The notes: generated from the sequence alone by a model not told the origin. Counted from the stretch's first letter, positions 8,728 through 16,842 are shown. The stretch is DNA of 64,000 bases from Hymenobacter nitidus (GCF_020447315.1 NZ_JAJADQ010000011.1:62001-126000), one strand, 5' to 3'. A program made the numbers and translations.

Positions 8728-9540
8728 ATGCTTGTTTTTCCGAACGCCAAACTAAACCTGGGTTTGTACATCACCGAGCAGCGGCCCGACGGCTTCCGCA
8801 ACCTCGAATCGGTGTTTGTACCGCTGCCCTGGTGCGACGCGCTGGAAGTGCTGCCCGCCCCGGAAAACGCGCTGACGCTCTCGGGTATTCCAATTCCCGG
8901 CGAGCCGGCTACCAACCTGTGCTGGCGCGCCTACGAGCTGCTGCAAGCCGATTTCAGCCTGCCTCCGGTGCAGATGCACCTGCACAAAGCCGTACCCATC
9001 GGAGCCGGGCTGGGCGGGGGCTCCGGCGACGCGGCCTTTGCCCTGCGCGCCCTGAACGAGCTGTTCAGCCTAGCATTGACTCCGGAGCAGCTGCAGCACT
9101 ACGCCCGCCGCCTGGGCTCCGACTGCGCTTTTTTCATCGAGAACAAGCCTGTGTTTGCCTACGAGAAAGGTGACGTTTTTGAGCCGGTGGCGCTTGATCT
9201 GGCCGGCGTGGCCTGCAAGGTGGTGTATCCGAACCTGCATATCAGCACGGCCGAAGCTTATTCGCGCATTGCGCCCCGCACCCCGCGCCATGCCTTGCGC
9301 CCGAGTTTGGCCCAGCCCCTGGCAACATGGCGCGAAACGGTGACCAACGATTTTGAGGAGGTGCTTACGCCGCATTATCCGGTACTGGCTGCCGTGAAGG
9401 CCGCCCTGTACGCCGCCGGAGCCACGTATGCCAGCCTATCGGGCTCCGGCTCGGCTGTGTACGGGCTGTTTCCGGGCCGGGAGCAGCCGCCGCAGATTGC
9501 CTTTCCGGCCGAGTATCAGGTGTGGGATGGGCAGTTGTAG
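8728..9540 (+). CDS. ispE: 4-diphosphocytidyl-2-C-methyl-D-erythritol kinase
   Basis: Phosphorylates CDP-methylerythritol in the MEP isoprenoid pathway, which indicates non-mevalonate isoprenoid synthesis. It is a 270-residue GHMP kinase. Lys8 lies in PNAKLNLGLYI, the ATP-binding glycine loop is GAGLGGGSGDAAF (92-104), and the catalytic Asp132 is in LGSDCAFFI. The C-terminal GHMP motif YASLSGSGSAVYGLF is present. The ATG at 8728 fits the family start; an in-frame ATG 24 bp upstream is less likely. It is divergent from the sugar transferase operon. Confidence 0.95.
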   Translation: MLVFPNAKLNLGLYITEQRPDGFRNLESVFVPLPWCDALEVLPAPENALTLSGIPIPGEPATNLCWRAYELLQADFSLPPVQMHLHKAVPIGAGLGGGSGDAAFALRALNELFSLALTPEQLQHYARRLGSDCAFFIENKPVFAYEKGDVFEPVALDLAGVACKVVYPNLHISTAEAYSRIAPRTPRHALRPSLAQPLATWRETVTNDFEEVLTPHYPVLAAVKAALYAAGATYASLSGSGSAVYGLFPGREQPPQIAFPAEYQVWDGQL

Positions 9541-9572
9541 CCTGACCTAACTTCGGGGGCTTGAGGCCACGC

Positions 9573-10505
9573 TTACGGATTGGTAATGATAATTTCTTCC
9601 GGCACGGGCTCCTGCCGCCGCCGGGCCCGGCGCTGGTTCCACTGATCGAGCACGGGGTGAATAAGCACGCTGAGCAGAATAATGAGCGTGCCCAGGTAAA
9701 AGCCGGTCGACATCTTTTCCTGGGCTCCGAAAATCAGCACGGCCAGGATGATGCCGTACACGGGCTCCAGGTTCACGGTCAGATTAATCACAAAGGCCGA
9801 CAGACGCTTCATCAGCTCCACCGATGAGGAGAAGGCATACACGGTGCACACGCCGGCCAGCAGCAGGAGCCAGAGCCAGTCGAGGGGGCGCAGGGCCAGC
9901 TGCAAACCGGCTCCTTCGGTGTAGTAGCGCGCGTACACCGGGAAAAACAGCGCCACGCTCAGGCAGGCCCCAGCCATTTCGTAGAACGTGAGCTTGATGG
10001 GTGAATGGCGCTTTACCAGCTTGACATTCAGCACGCTGAACAAGGCCGAAATTCCCGCCGAAATAATAGCGACGCCTAAGCCCAGCAATTGGTCAAACTC
10101 GGCCTGAGACACCAAGTAAAGCCCCACCATCGTGAGCAAGCCCAGGCCTACTTCGTAGGCCCGCACGCGCCGCCACAGCAGCAGGGGTTCGAGCAGGGAA
10201 GTCCACAGGGCCAGCGTAGCCAGGCCCGCCAGGCACACACTCACCGAGGACAGCCGGGCGGCCAGGAAAAAGGTAATCCAGTGCACGGCTACCAGCGCCC
10301 CCACGCCCAGCAAGCGGGCCGCATCGGCCGGCGGCACGCGCCAGTCCTGCTTGCGCATGAGCAGCAGCAAGCCCAGCCCCCCGGATGCCAGCAAGGTCCG
10401 CCAGAAAACCAGCTCTACCGGCGGCACCGAAATCAACTTGCCCAGAATAGCCGTGAAGCCCCAGAGCAGGACAATAAAGTGCAGACGCAGGTAGTCTTTG
10501 AGCAT
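9573..10505 (-). CDS. EamA/DMT-family permease
   Basis: A 310-residue integral membrane protein with about ten predicted helices in two EamA repeats (first from 10, second from about 150, where AIISAGISALFSVLNVKLVK begins). The drug/metabolite transporter superfamily exports amino acids, nucleobases or other small solutes; the substrate cannot be told here. The C-terminus ends in a basic tail (NQRRARRRQEPVPEE), expected in the cytoplasm. It is the third gene of a tgt, lptG-like, eamA minus-strand run, separated from the gene before it by a long inverted repeat. Confidence 0.88.
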   Translation of the reverse strand: MLKDYLRLHFIVLLWGFTAILGKLISVPPVELVFWRTLLASGGLGLLLLMRKQDWRVPPADAARLLGVGALVAVHWITFFLAARLSSVSVCLAGLATLALWTSLLEPLLLWRRVRAYEVGLGLLTMVGLYLVSQAEFDQLLGLGVAIISAGISALFSVLNVKLVKRHSPIKLTFYEMAGACLSVALFFPVYARYYTEGAGLQLALRPLDWLWLLLLAGVCTVYAFSSSVELMKRLSAFVINLTVNLEPVYGIILAVLIFGAQEKMSTGFYLGTLIILLSVLIHPVLDQWNQRRARRRQEPVPEEIIITNP

Positions 10506-10514
10506 AGGTTATTT

Positions 10515-10617
10515 GGTGATTCAGCGACTTCGTGAATTAGTGAGTTGCTGTTCGGCTGGCGCCAATGGCGCGGTATTGAACAGCAAACTCACTAATTCAC
10601 GATGTCGCTGAATCACC
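10515..10617. repeat. Long inverted repeat (about 39-bp arms) in the permease spacer
   Basis: The left arm (10515-10553) begins GGTGATTCAGCGACTTCGTG and ends GTTGCTGTTC. The right arm (10578-10617) is nearly its exact complement, beginning GAACAGCAAACTCAC and ending GTCGCTGAATCACC. The 24-bp loop holds a small GGCGCC-type hairpin. The element fills the 113-bp spacer from wall to wall. It is AT-richer than the genes on each side and lacks a T-tract. Confidence 0.85.
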
Positions 10618-10618
10618 G

Positions 10619-11695
10619 TTACTGTGGGACGAAGCGGTAGAGGACGGCCCCGATGAAGGTGAAAATAATGCTGGGCACCCAGGCTGCCAGCATGGGGGGC
10701 ATGTCGCCGACCTGGGCCAGGTTGCGGCTTAGAATCACGAAGATCAGGAAGACGAAGGCTAGCACGAAGCCCAGCGCAATCTGGCCGCCCACACCGGCCC
10801 GGGATTTGCGTGCACTCAGGATGACGCCGATGGTGGTCAGAATGAAAATGGCGTAGGGATAGGCAAACCGTTCGTATTTCTCGCTCAAGTACACCTGCGT
10901 GTCGTCGGCGCCCCGGTCAATCTTCTGCTGAATGTAGGCGTTGAGCTCGGGCAGGGTCAGGGTTTCGGACAGGCGCCAGGTGCTGGCAAAATCCTTGGGG
11001 TAGAGGTTCAGGGTCGTGTCGCGGGCGGGCAGGGTAAGCAGCTTTTCCTGCTGCCCGTTGAAGGTGCGCACCAGCTGCGGGCTGAGCTTCCAGGCCCGGC
11101 GCGTCGAGTCCCAGGTAATGGCCTCGGCCGTCATGCGGCGCTTCAGGGTGGTGCCCTCAATGGTTTCCAGCGCGAAGCGGTAGCCCACGTTGTTCACGTT
11201 GTCGTAGCTCTCCATATACACGTAGGCCTTGGGCCCGATCTTGATATGGATGTTGCGCGCATCGTAGCGGTAAGGGTTTTTGATGTACTTTTTCTCGAAA
11301 GCCACCCGCGTTTTGTTGGCCATCGGAATGCCCCAGCCAATGAGGCCAAAGGTGATGACGCCAATCACGAAAGCACCCATCCAGTAGGGCACCAGCAGCC
11401 GCTGAAAACTCACACCACTGGCCAGAATAGCCACAATTTCGGTACGCGCCGCCAGCCGGGCCGTCACGAATACCACGGCAATAAAGACCGTAATCGGGGA
11501 GAGCAGGTTGGCGTAGTACGGAAACAGGTTGAGGTAATACTCCGAAATAATCTTGCCCGCCGACAGGTTGTGCTGAATGAAGTCGTCGTTTTTCTCCGTG
11601 AAGTCAATCACGCAGATAACCGTCACCAGCACCACCACCACGAAGAAAAACGCGGTGAGAAATTTCAGCAGGATGTACTTATCGAGGAGCTTCAC
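10619..11695 (-). CDS. LptF/LptG-family permease (YjgP/YjgQ)
   Basis: A 358-residue membrane protein of the lipopolysaccharide export ABC permease family, which with LptB extracts LPS from the inner membrane. It opens MKLLDKYILLKFLTAFFFVV, the typical start of the family. There are three N-terminal helices (to about 120), a large periplasmic beta-jellyroll (about 130-265) and three C-terminal helices. Bacteroidota usually have separate lptF/lptG loci, and I cannot say which paralogue this is. It follows tgt on the same strand across a repeat-filled spacer. Confidence 0.9.
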   Translation of the reverse strand: MKLLDKYILLKFLTAFFFVVVVLVTVICVIDFTEKNDDFIQHNLSAGKIISEYYLNLFPYYANLLSPITVFIAVVFVTARLAARTEIVAILASGVSFQRLLVPYWMGAFVIGVITFGLIGWGIPMANKTRVAFEKKYIKNPYRYDARNIHIKIGPKAYVYMESYDNVNNVGYRFALETIEGTTLKRRMTAEAITWDSTRRAWKLSPQLVRTFNGQQEKLLTLPARDTTLNLYPKDFASTWRLSETLTLPELNAYIQQKIDRGADDTQVYLSEKYERFAYPYAIFILTTIGVILSARKSRAGVGGQIALGFVLAFVFLIFVILSRNLAQVGDMPPMLAAWVPSIIFTFIGAVLYRFVPQ

Positions 11696-11697
11696 GT

Positions 11698-11790
11698 TGG
11701 TTTTTAGTTATTCGTTTTTGGTTTTTGGGTGTCCAATGGTCTTTGGGTCAAGCAAGAAGCCAGCAACGAAAAACCATTAACCAAAAACCA
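11698..11790. repeat. Imperfect inverted repeat in the tgt-permease spacer
   Basis: TGGTTTTTAGTTATTCGTTTTT (11698-11719) matches the complement of ACGAAAAACCATTAACCAAAAACCA (11766-11790) at about 19 of 22 positions. The element is very T/A-rich compared with its neighbours and occupies the 99-bp spacer. No gene is present. Confidence 0.7.
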
Positions 11791-11794
11791 CTCC

Positions 11795-12925
11795 CTACAG
11801 CCGCGTCATTACCTGCTTCACCATCTTGTCTTTCCAGTCACGGAAGGTGCCGGCAATGATTTGCTCCCGGGCCTGCTGCACCAGCCAGAGGTAGAACGAC
11901 AGGTTGTGAATCGAGGCAATCTGGGGCCCCAGCATTTCCTGGCTCTGGAACAAGTGCCGAACGTAGGAGCGGGAGTAAAACGTACTCACGTAGCCGCCTA
12001 ATTCCCGGTCGAGCGGCTCCAGATCCAGCTGCCACTTCTTGTTGGTGATGTTGATAATGCCCTGCGTGGTGAACAGCATGCCGTTGCGGGCGTTGCGGGT
12101 CGGCATCACGCAGTCGAACATATCCACGCCCAGGGCAATGTTTTCCAGGATGTTGGCCGGCGTGCCCACACCCATCAGGTAGCGGGGTTTGTCCTTTGGC
12201 AGAATGTCGCAGACGAGCTCGGTCATTTCGTACATCATGTCGGCCGGTTCGCCCACGCTCAGCCCGCCAATGGCGTTGCCCTCGCGCCCCTGCTCGGCAA
12301 TAAACTCGGCCGACTTGATGCGCAGATCCTTGAAAGTCGAGCCCTGTACGATCGGGAACAGCGTCTGGTCGTAGCCGTAGTGGCCCTCAGTGCTGTCAAA
12401 CCGCTCGATGCAGCGCTTGAGCCAGCGGTGAGTCATGTCCAGGGAGCGGGCGGCGTAGTCGTACTCGCAGGGCCAGGGCGTGCACTCGTCGAAGGCCATC
12501 ATGATGTCGGCCCCGATGGTGCGCTGGATGTCCATCACGCCCTCGGGCGAAAACAAATGCTGGGAGCCATCAATGTGGGAGCGAAACTTGACGCCTTCCT
12601 CCTTGATTTTGCGCGTGCCGCTGAGCGAGTATACCTGGTAGCCGCCCGAGTCGGTCAGAATGGGCCGGTCCCAGCCGTTGAACTTGTGCAGGCCGCCGGC
12701 GGCGCGCAGCACGTCGAGGCCCGGGCGCAGATACAGGTGGTAGGTATTGCCCAGGATAATCTGGGCCTTGATATCGTCTTTCAGGTCGCGCTGCTGCACG
12801 GCTTTCACCGTGCCGGCCGTGCCCACCGGCATAAAAATGGGCGTCTGGATGGCGCCGTGGGCCGTGTGCACCACCCCGGCGCGGGCTTTGGACTGCGGAT
12901 CGTGGGCTACTAAATCGAAGGTCAT
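11795..12925 (-). CDS. tgt: tRNA-guanine transglycosylase (queuine tRNA-ribosyltransferase)
   Basis: Swaps guanine-34 for preQ1 in tRNAs with GUN anticodons (queuosine pathway). 376 residues, normal length. The general-acid/base Asp92 (LTDSGGYQ), the nucleophile Asp271 (GVDMFDCVMPTRNARNG) and GGLSVGE are intact. The zinc site is not canonical: where CxCxxC is expected before YSRSYVRHLF, the protein reads LGGYVSTF, so none of the three Cys is present, although a His (340) remains. I believe this replacement is common in Bacteroidota Tgt but cannot verify it here. Other queuosine genes are not nearby. Confidence 0.95.
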   Translation of the reverse strand: MTFDLVAHDPQSKARAGVVHTAHGAIQTPIFMPVGTAGTVKAVQQRDLKDDIKAQIILGNTYHLYLRPGLDVLRAAGGLHKFNGWDRPILTDSGGYQVYSLSGTRKIKEEGVKFRSHIDGSQHLFSPEGVMDIQRTIGADIMMAFDECTPWPCEYDYAARSLDMTHRWLKRCIERFDSTEGHYGYDQTLFPIVQGSTFKDLRIKSAEFIAEQGREGNAIGGLSVGEPADMMYEMTELVCDILPKDKPRYLMGVGTPANILENIALGVDMFDCVMPTRNARNGMLFTTQGIINITNKKWQLDLEPLDRELGGYVSTFYSRSYVRHLFQSQEMLGPQIASIHNLSFYLWLVQQAREQIIAGTFRDWKDKMVKQVMTRL

Positions 12926-13031
12926 GCGTGGGTAAGAATTCCTGGTTGAGGCCGCGAAGTCCGCCGGTAAGCTGTTGGCTTAATGCGGAATACTCCCGGT
13001 GCCCCAAGGCAGGAAATGACGTTTGAATCTG

Positions 13032-13039
13032 CAAAGGTA
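13032..13039 (-). promoter_or_regulatory. -7 box upstream of tgt
   Basis: The minus strand reads TACCTTTG, a full TAnnTTTG match, about 107 nt before the tgt ATG, giving a leader near 100 nt. No clear -33 box is seen. It is divergent from the box at 13073. Confidence 0.4.
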
Positions 13040-13072
13040 AACCCTTACCACGGTTCCCTCGTGTTGAATCCC

Positions 13073-13080
13073 TACTTTTG
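13073..13080 (+). promoter_or_regulatory. -7 box upstream of the family 2 glycosyltransferase
   Basis: TACTTTTG matches TAnnTTTG exactly and lies 24 nt before the TTG start at 13104, so the leader would be short (about 18 nt). It forms a divergent pair with the tgt box. Confidence 0.5.
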
Positions 13081-13103
13081 CCCACTTACTCAACTCCCGC
13101 GCG

Positions 13104-14234
13104 TTGTCCGTTCCTTTTTCGCCCGCCATCTGGCTGCTGCTGGCCTCGGTGCTGGTGCAGCTGGGCTACGCGGCCTACTACTTTCTGCCTTTCGCGCTCC
13201 GTCCCGAAACTCCGCCGCCCGCCGCCGGGCCGGCCGATTCGGAACCAGTTTCTGTGCTGGTCTGCGCCCACAATGAGCTGGAGAATCTGCGCCGCCTGCT
13301 GCCTTTGCTCCTGCAGCAGGATTACCCGGCCGGCTTCGAAATAATTCTCATCGACGACCGCAGCGCCGACGACACGTACCTGTACGTGCAGCAGCTCACT
13401 CAGTACTACCCCAACATCCGGCTAGTGTCGGTGGAGAAGACGCCCGAGGGGTTGTCGCCCAAAAAATATGCCTTGACCCTGGGAATAAAAACGGCCCGCC
13501 ACCCGCGCCTGCTTTTTACCGACGCCGATTGTATTCCGGCTACAAATCAGTGGGTTCGGCTGATGCAGCGCGGCTTTGCCCGGCCTGCCGATTTAATTCT
13601 GGGCTATTCGGCCTACGCCGAGGCGCCCGGATTCTTAAATAAACTCGTCCGTTTTGAAACCCTGCTCACCGGAGCACAGTATCTGTCCTTCGCGTGGCGG
13701 GGGCATCCCTACATGGGCGTGGGCCGCAACCTGGCCTATACACAGCAGTGTTTCCGCGCAACCAAAGGCTTTGCTTCCCACATCCGCAGCCTCGGCGGCG
13801 ACGACGATCTGCTCGTGCAGGATGCCGTGCGCCACGGGCAGCGGGTGACGATAGAAGCGGAGCCGGCGGCGCATACGCTGAGCGTACCAGCCGCAACTTG
13901 GCAGGCCTGGTGGCGGCAAAAGCGGCGGCATTTGTCGGCCGGCCGGCACTACCGCCTCGCTGATAGATTACGAATTGGAAACTTTATTGGCACTAATCTG
14001 CTTTTTTATTTCACAACTTTGGTGCTGCTGTTTTCCCGCCCCGATTGGGTACCTTTGACCGTCTTGTGGGGTGTTCGTACTTCGGTGATTTGTGCTGCGT
14101 ATGCAAAGCTCGGCCAGCGACTCGATGACCGACTGCCCACAGTGTTGCTGCCCGTGCTCGACGCTGTTTATTTTTTTTACTATCTAGCTCTGGGAATTTC
14201 GCTGTTCCTCTACCGTAACCTCCGATGGAAGTAA
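13104..14234 (+). CDS. Membrane-linked family 2 glycosyltransferase
   Basis: A 376-residue protein with an N-terminal membrane helix, a GT-A domain and C-terminal helices. The GT2 hallmarks are SVLVCAHNELENL (near 49-61), the IILIDDRSADDT nucleotide-binding region, and the DADC (DXD-like) metal motif at about 141. Later comes GGDDDLLVQDA and the acceptor-site motif WWRQKRRHLSAG (QxxRW-like). No ATG precedes the conserved domain, so TTG at 13104 is taken as the start, supported by the -7 box just upstream. The stop overlaps the start of the sigma factor gene by 10 bp. Acceptor and sugar are unknown. Confidence 0.85.
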   Translation: MSVPFSPAIWLLLASVLVQLGYAAYYFLPFALRPETPPPAAGPADSEPVSVLVCAHNELENLRRLLPLLLQQDYPAGFEIILIDDRSADDTYLYVQQLTQYYPNIRLVSVEKTPEGLSPKKYALTLGIKTARHPRLLFTDADCIPATNQWVRLMQRGFARPADLILGYSAYAEAPGFLNKLVRFETLLTGAQYLSFAWRGHPYMGVGRNLAYTQQCFRATKGFASHIRSLGGDDDLLVQDAVRHGQRVTIEAEPAAHTLSVPAATWQAWWRQKRRHLSAGRHYRLADRLRIGNFIGTNLLFYFTTLVLLFSRPDWVPLTVLWGVRTSVICAAYAKLGQRLDDRLPTVLLPVLDAVYFFYYLALGISLFLYRNLRWK

Positions 14235-14848
14235 ACAATCAGGAAATTCAAAAGCAGTTTTCTGCCAAAGCCAAGCACGACTTCAAGCTGATCCGCGCTG
14301 CCGTAGAGCAGTCGGATGAGAAAGCCTATGCCGAGCTGATGCAGATCTACAAGAAGCCGGTGTACCACGTGGTGCTCAAAATGGTGCGCAACCCCGACGA
14401 CGCCGAGGATTTGACCATTGAGGCCTTCGCCAAGGCTTTCCGCAACCTGCACAAATTCAACCCGGAATACGCCTTCAGCACCTGGCTGTTCCGCATTGCC
14501 ACCAATAACTGCATCGACTTTATTCGCAAGAATAAAATCAAAACGATGTCGATTGACTCGGCCATCAAAATCGACAACGGCGACGAAATTACCATCGACT
14601 TCCGCGACCAGAACCTGAACCCGCAGGAGACGGCCATCAAAAATCAGAAAATCGAAATCATGCAGCACGTCGTGTCGCGGCTGCCCGATAAGTACCAGCG
14701 CCTCGTGACCCTGCGCTACTTCGATGAGCTGAGCTACGAGGAAATTGCCACCGAGCTGAAAGCTCCGCTCGGCACCGTGAAGGCCCAGCTGCACCGCGCC
14801 CGTGAGCTACTCTATGACATGGTGAAAAACAAGAAGCACATCATCTAA
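14225..14848 (+). CDS. ECF-type RNA polymerase sigma factor
   Basis: A 207-residue sigma-70 family protein with region 2 (YAELMQIYKKPVYHVVLKMV, DAEDLTIEAFAKAFRNLHKF, YAFSTWLFRIATNNCIDFIR; about 37-101) and region 4 (LPDKYQRLVTLRYFDELSYE and the helix-turn-helix recognition helix PLGTVKAQLHRARELL; about 155-200). An unusually polar linker (about 105-150) separates them. No anti-sigma factor gene is adjacent. The ATG lies inside the last codons of the glycosyltransferase, so the two are probably co-translated. A terminator follows. The regulon is unknown. Confidence 0.93.
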   Translation: MEVNNQEIQKQFSAKAKHDFKLIRAAVEQSDEKAYAELMQIYKKPVYHVVLKMVRNPDDAEDLTIEAFAKAFRNLHKFNPEYAFSTWLFRIATNNCIDFIRKNKIKTMSIDSAIKIDNGDEITIDFRDQNLNPQETAIKNQKIEIMQHVVSRLPDKYQRLVTLRYFDELSYEEIATELKAPLGTVKAQLHRARELLYDMVKNKKHII

Positions 14849-14860
14849 GCCTAAAATTAA

Positions 14861-14890
14861 GAAAGCCCCGCCGCAAGTCGGGGCTTTTTT
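14861..14890 (+). terminator. Terminator after the sigma factor gene
   Basis: AGCCCCG / CGGGGCT stem with an 8-nt loop followed by TTTTTT, 13 bp after the stop codon. Confidence 0.85.
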
Positions 14891-14912
14891 GTGGCTAGAC
14901 TTTTCTAATAGA

Positions 14913-14942
14913 ACGTCATGTCGACCGTAGGAAGACATGACG
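14913..14942. repeat. Short palindromic remnant (GTCATGTC...GACATGAC)
   Basis: AACGTCATGTCGACC ... GAAGACATGACGCG forms an 8-bp inverted repeat. It resembles the ends of the GTCATG-type palindromes found at 51441 and 54995 and is probably a decayed copy. It lies in the sigma factor-rsmG spacer. Confidence 0.4.
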
Positions 14943-14988
14943 CGCTTTCCTGATGCTCTACTTTTCACCAGTCACCCCCGCGCATCAC

Positions 14989-14996
14989 TATCTTTG
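14989..14996 (+). promoter_or_regulatory. -7 box placed for a leaderless rsmG transcript
   Basis: TATCTTTG fits TAnnTTTG exactly and ends only 5 nt before the rsmG ATG at 15002. With the usual start 5-7 nt downstream of the box, the transcript would begin at or next to the A of ATG. Confidence 0.55.
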
Positions 14997-15001
14997 CCCC
15001 G

Positions 15002-15619
15002 ATGGATATTCTGGCCCACTACTTCCCCGACCTCACCGATCAACAAAAGCGGCACTTCGCCCAGCTCGAAACCGAGTTTCGCAGCTGGAATGAGCGCCTC
15101 AATCTGGTCGCCCGCACCGATGTGGACAACCTTGCCGAGCGGCATTTCCTGCACTCTCTGGGCATTGCCAAAGTGGTGCAGTTTGCGGCCGGCACTTCGG
15201 TCTTGGATGTCGGTACGGGTGGAGGCTTGCCGGGCTTGCCGCTGGCCATTCTGTTCCCCGAGGTGAAGTTTCACCTAGTCGACAGCATCGGGAAGAAAAT
15301 CCGGGCGGTGCAGGAAATGGCCCACGCCCTGGGCCTGCACAACCTTACGGCCGAGCAAACCCGCGCCGAGCAGGTGCGCAGCAAGTTCGACTACGTGGTA
15401 AGCCGCGCCGTCGCCCGCCTGGCCACCTTCCATCCCTGGATTGCCCACCGCTACAAGCCCCAGGGCAATGCTACCACCGGCCTCTACTACCTGAAAGGCG
15501 GCGACCTGACCGAGGAAATCGAAGAATCGGGCCTGGTAGCCCACGTTCATAACTTGAGCGACTATTTCCAGGAGGAGTTCTTCGAAACCAAAAAGGTGGT
15601 TTTCGTACCCAACTCGTAG
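15002..15619 (+). CDS. rsmG: 16S rRNA (guanine-527-N7) methyltransferase
   Basis: A 205-residue SAM-dependent methyltransferase that modifies G527 of 16S rRNA; loss confers low-level streptomycin resistance in other bacteria. The family marks are FRSWNERLNLVARTDVDNL, HFLHSLGIAKV and the SAM motif VLDVGTGGGLPGLPLAILFP (about 63-82). Later come VDSIGKKIRAVQEMA and VVSRAVARLATF. Length is normal. The start is fixed by the ATG just after a -7 box. A dispersed palindromic element follows and probably terminates transcription. Confidence 0.95.
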   Translation: MDILAHYFPDLTDQQKRHFAQLETEFRSWNERLNLVARTDVDNLAERHFLHSLGIAKVVQFAAGTSVLDVGTGGGLPGLPLAILFPEVKFHLVDSIGKKIRAVQEMAHALGLHNLTAEQTRAEQVRSKFDYVVSRAVARLATFHPWIAHRYKPQGNATTGLYYLKGGDLTEEIEESGLVAHVHNLSDYFQEEFFETKKVVFVPNS

Positions 15620-15620
15620 C

Positions 15621-15780
15621 CTGTCCTTGCGAGCCTGAAGCAACCCGTTCTGTGCACAGTACGACACTCTCTTTTACCAGAAAGCCCTTTTCTACCTGCG
15701 TGGAAAAGGGCTTTTCAGTTAAGGCTGAGCATAGAGGACGGATGGCCGCGTCTGTGTTTCATGCGCAGAATGCTCGCCAT
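15621..15780. repeat. Dispersed palindromic element, copy 2 (inverted relative to copy 1)
   Basis: Reverse-complemented, this 160-bp stretch aligns along its length with 306-465. Shared blocks are ATCCGTCCTCT, TGCTCAG, AACTGAAAAGCCC, GGGCTTTCTGGTAAAAG, GTGTCGTACTG and CTCGCAAGGACA. Its core hairpin AGAAAGCCCTTTTC / GAAAAGGGCTTTTC should terminate both rsmG and the convergent YheT-type gene. It contains no open reading frame of note. Confidence 0.8.
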
Positions 15781-15797
15781 GACAAACGATTAGCACA

Positions 15798-16781
15798 TTA
15801 CCCCGGTACTTCCGCCAGTAGAAATTCTACGGCGCGGCGCTCCGAATAATATTCTCCATCGGGTGTGCCTTCGGCGAAACCCACGTGGCCGCCTTCGGGC
15901 GGTGTTTCCAGAAATACGAATTCGGACGCGGCGGCAACATCCCGGGGAAAGCAGGAGGGAGCCAAAAACGGGTCATTCTCCGCATTCACCAGCAGCGTGG
16001 GAATAGCAATAGTGGCCAGGTAGCGCCCCGAGCTGGACTGCTCATAATAGTCATCCGCCGACTTGAAGCCGTGCATGGGCGCCGTAAACCGGTCGTCGAA
16101 CTGCGGGAAGTCGCGCAGCAGCTCCAGGTTTGCCACGTCAATCTGGCCCGGCAGCAGCTCGGCCTTCTGGCGCATTTTGGCTCTGAGCGACTTGAGAAAG
16201 CGCGCCAGGTAAATCCGGTTTTCGGGCTTGGAAATCTGGTAGGAGCTGGATTTTAGATCCGTCGGCACGGAGAATACGGCCGCCCGTGCCACTTCCTGCG
16301 GCACGCGGCCGGGGTTCTCGCCCAGGTATTTCAGCGTTACGTTGCCGCCGGCACTAAAGCCGGTCAGGAAAATGCGGCGGTAGCGGCCGGTGGCCAGGGC
16401 GTAGCGCACCACAAAGTCGAGGTCGTCGGTGTCGCCGAGGTGGTAGGAGCGCACCAGGCGGTTCATTTCGCCGCTGCAGCTGCGGTAGTTCCAGGCCAGC
16501 GCATCGAGGCCGGCCCGCTTGAGGGCCCGCACCATGCCGCGCACGTAGGGCCGTCCGGCGTCGCCCTCCAGCCCATGCGACACAATAGCCAGCGTATCGG
16601 TTGGGGTAGTGGTTTGCCGCGACCAGTCGAGGTCCAGAAAGTCGCCATCGGGCGTTTCTATCCGCTCGCGCTGGTAGCGCACATCGGGCACCGAGCGCCA
16701 CAGGCTGGGTACGATGGTCTGAATATGCCCATTGAACATATAAAACGGCGGCTGGTAGCGGGAGTGCGAGATAATTGGCAT
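15798..16781 (-). CDS. YheT-family alpha/beta hydrolase
   Basis: A 327-residue protein of the YheT/EMB8 hydrolase family. It begins MPIISHSRYQPPFYMFNGHI, where 'PP..F.NGH.QTI.PS..R' is the family signature. The oxyanion segment SHGLEGDAGRPY, nucleophile elbow GFSAGGN, acid-loop NAENDPFL and a late PPEGGHVGF histidine complete the catalytic set. Its lipid or ester substrate is not known. The ATG at 16781 is chosen from homology; two other in-frame ATGs lie 36 and 78 bp upstream. A TATCTTTC box and a perfect palindrome lie just upstream. Confidence 0.88.
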   Translation of the reverse strand: MPIISHSRYQPPFYMFNGHIQTIVPSLWRSVPDVRYQRERIETPDGDFLDLDWSRQTTTPTDTLAIVSHGLEGDAGRPYVRGMVRALKRAGLDALAWNYRSCSGEMNRLVRSYHLGDTDDLDFVVRYALATGRYRRIFLTGFSAGGNVTLKYLGENPGRVPQEVARAAVFSVPTDLKSSSYQISKPENRIYLARFLKSLRAKMRQKAELLPGQIDVANLELLRDFPQFDDRFTAPMHGFKSADDYYEQSSSGRYLATIAIPTLLVNAENDPFLAPSCFPRDVAAASEFVFLETPPEGGHVGFAEGTPDGEYYSERRAVEFLLAEVPG

Positions 16782-16842
16782 ATCGGAATGGCAAGCCGGG
16801 CAATGCGAAATAGGCATGACCGCTAGGGAAAGATAAGAAGAA

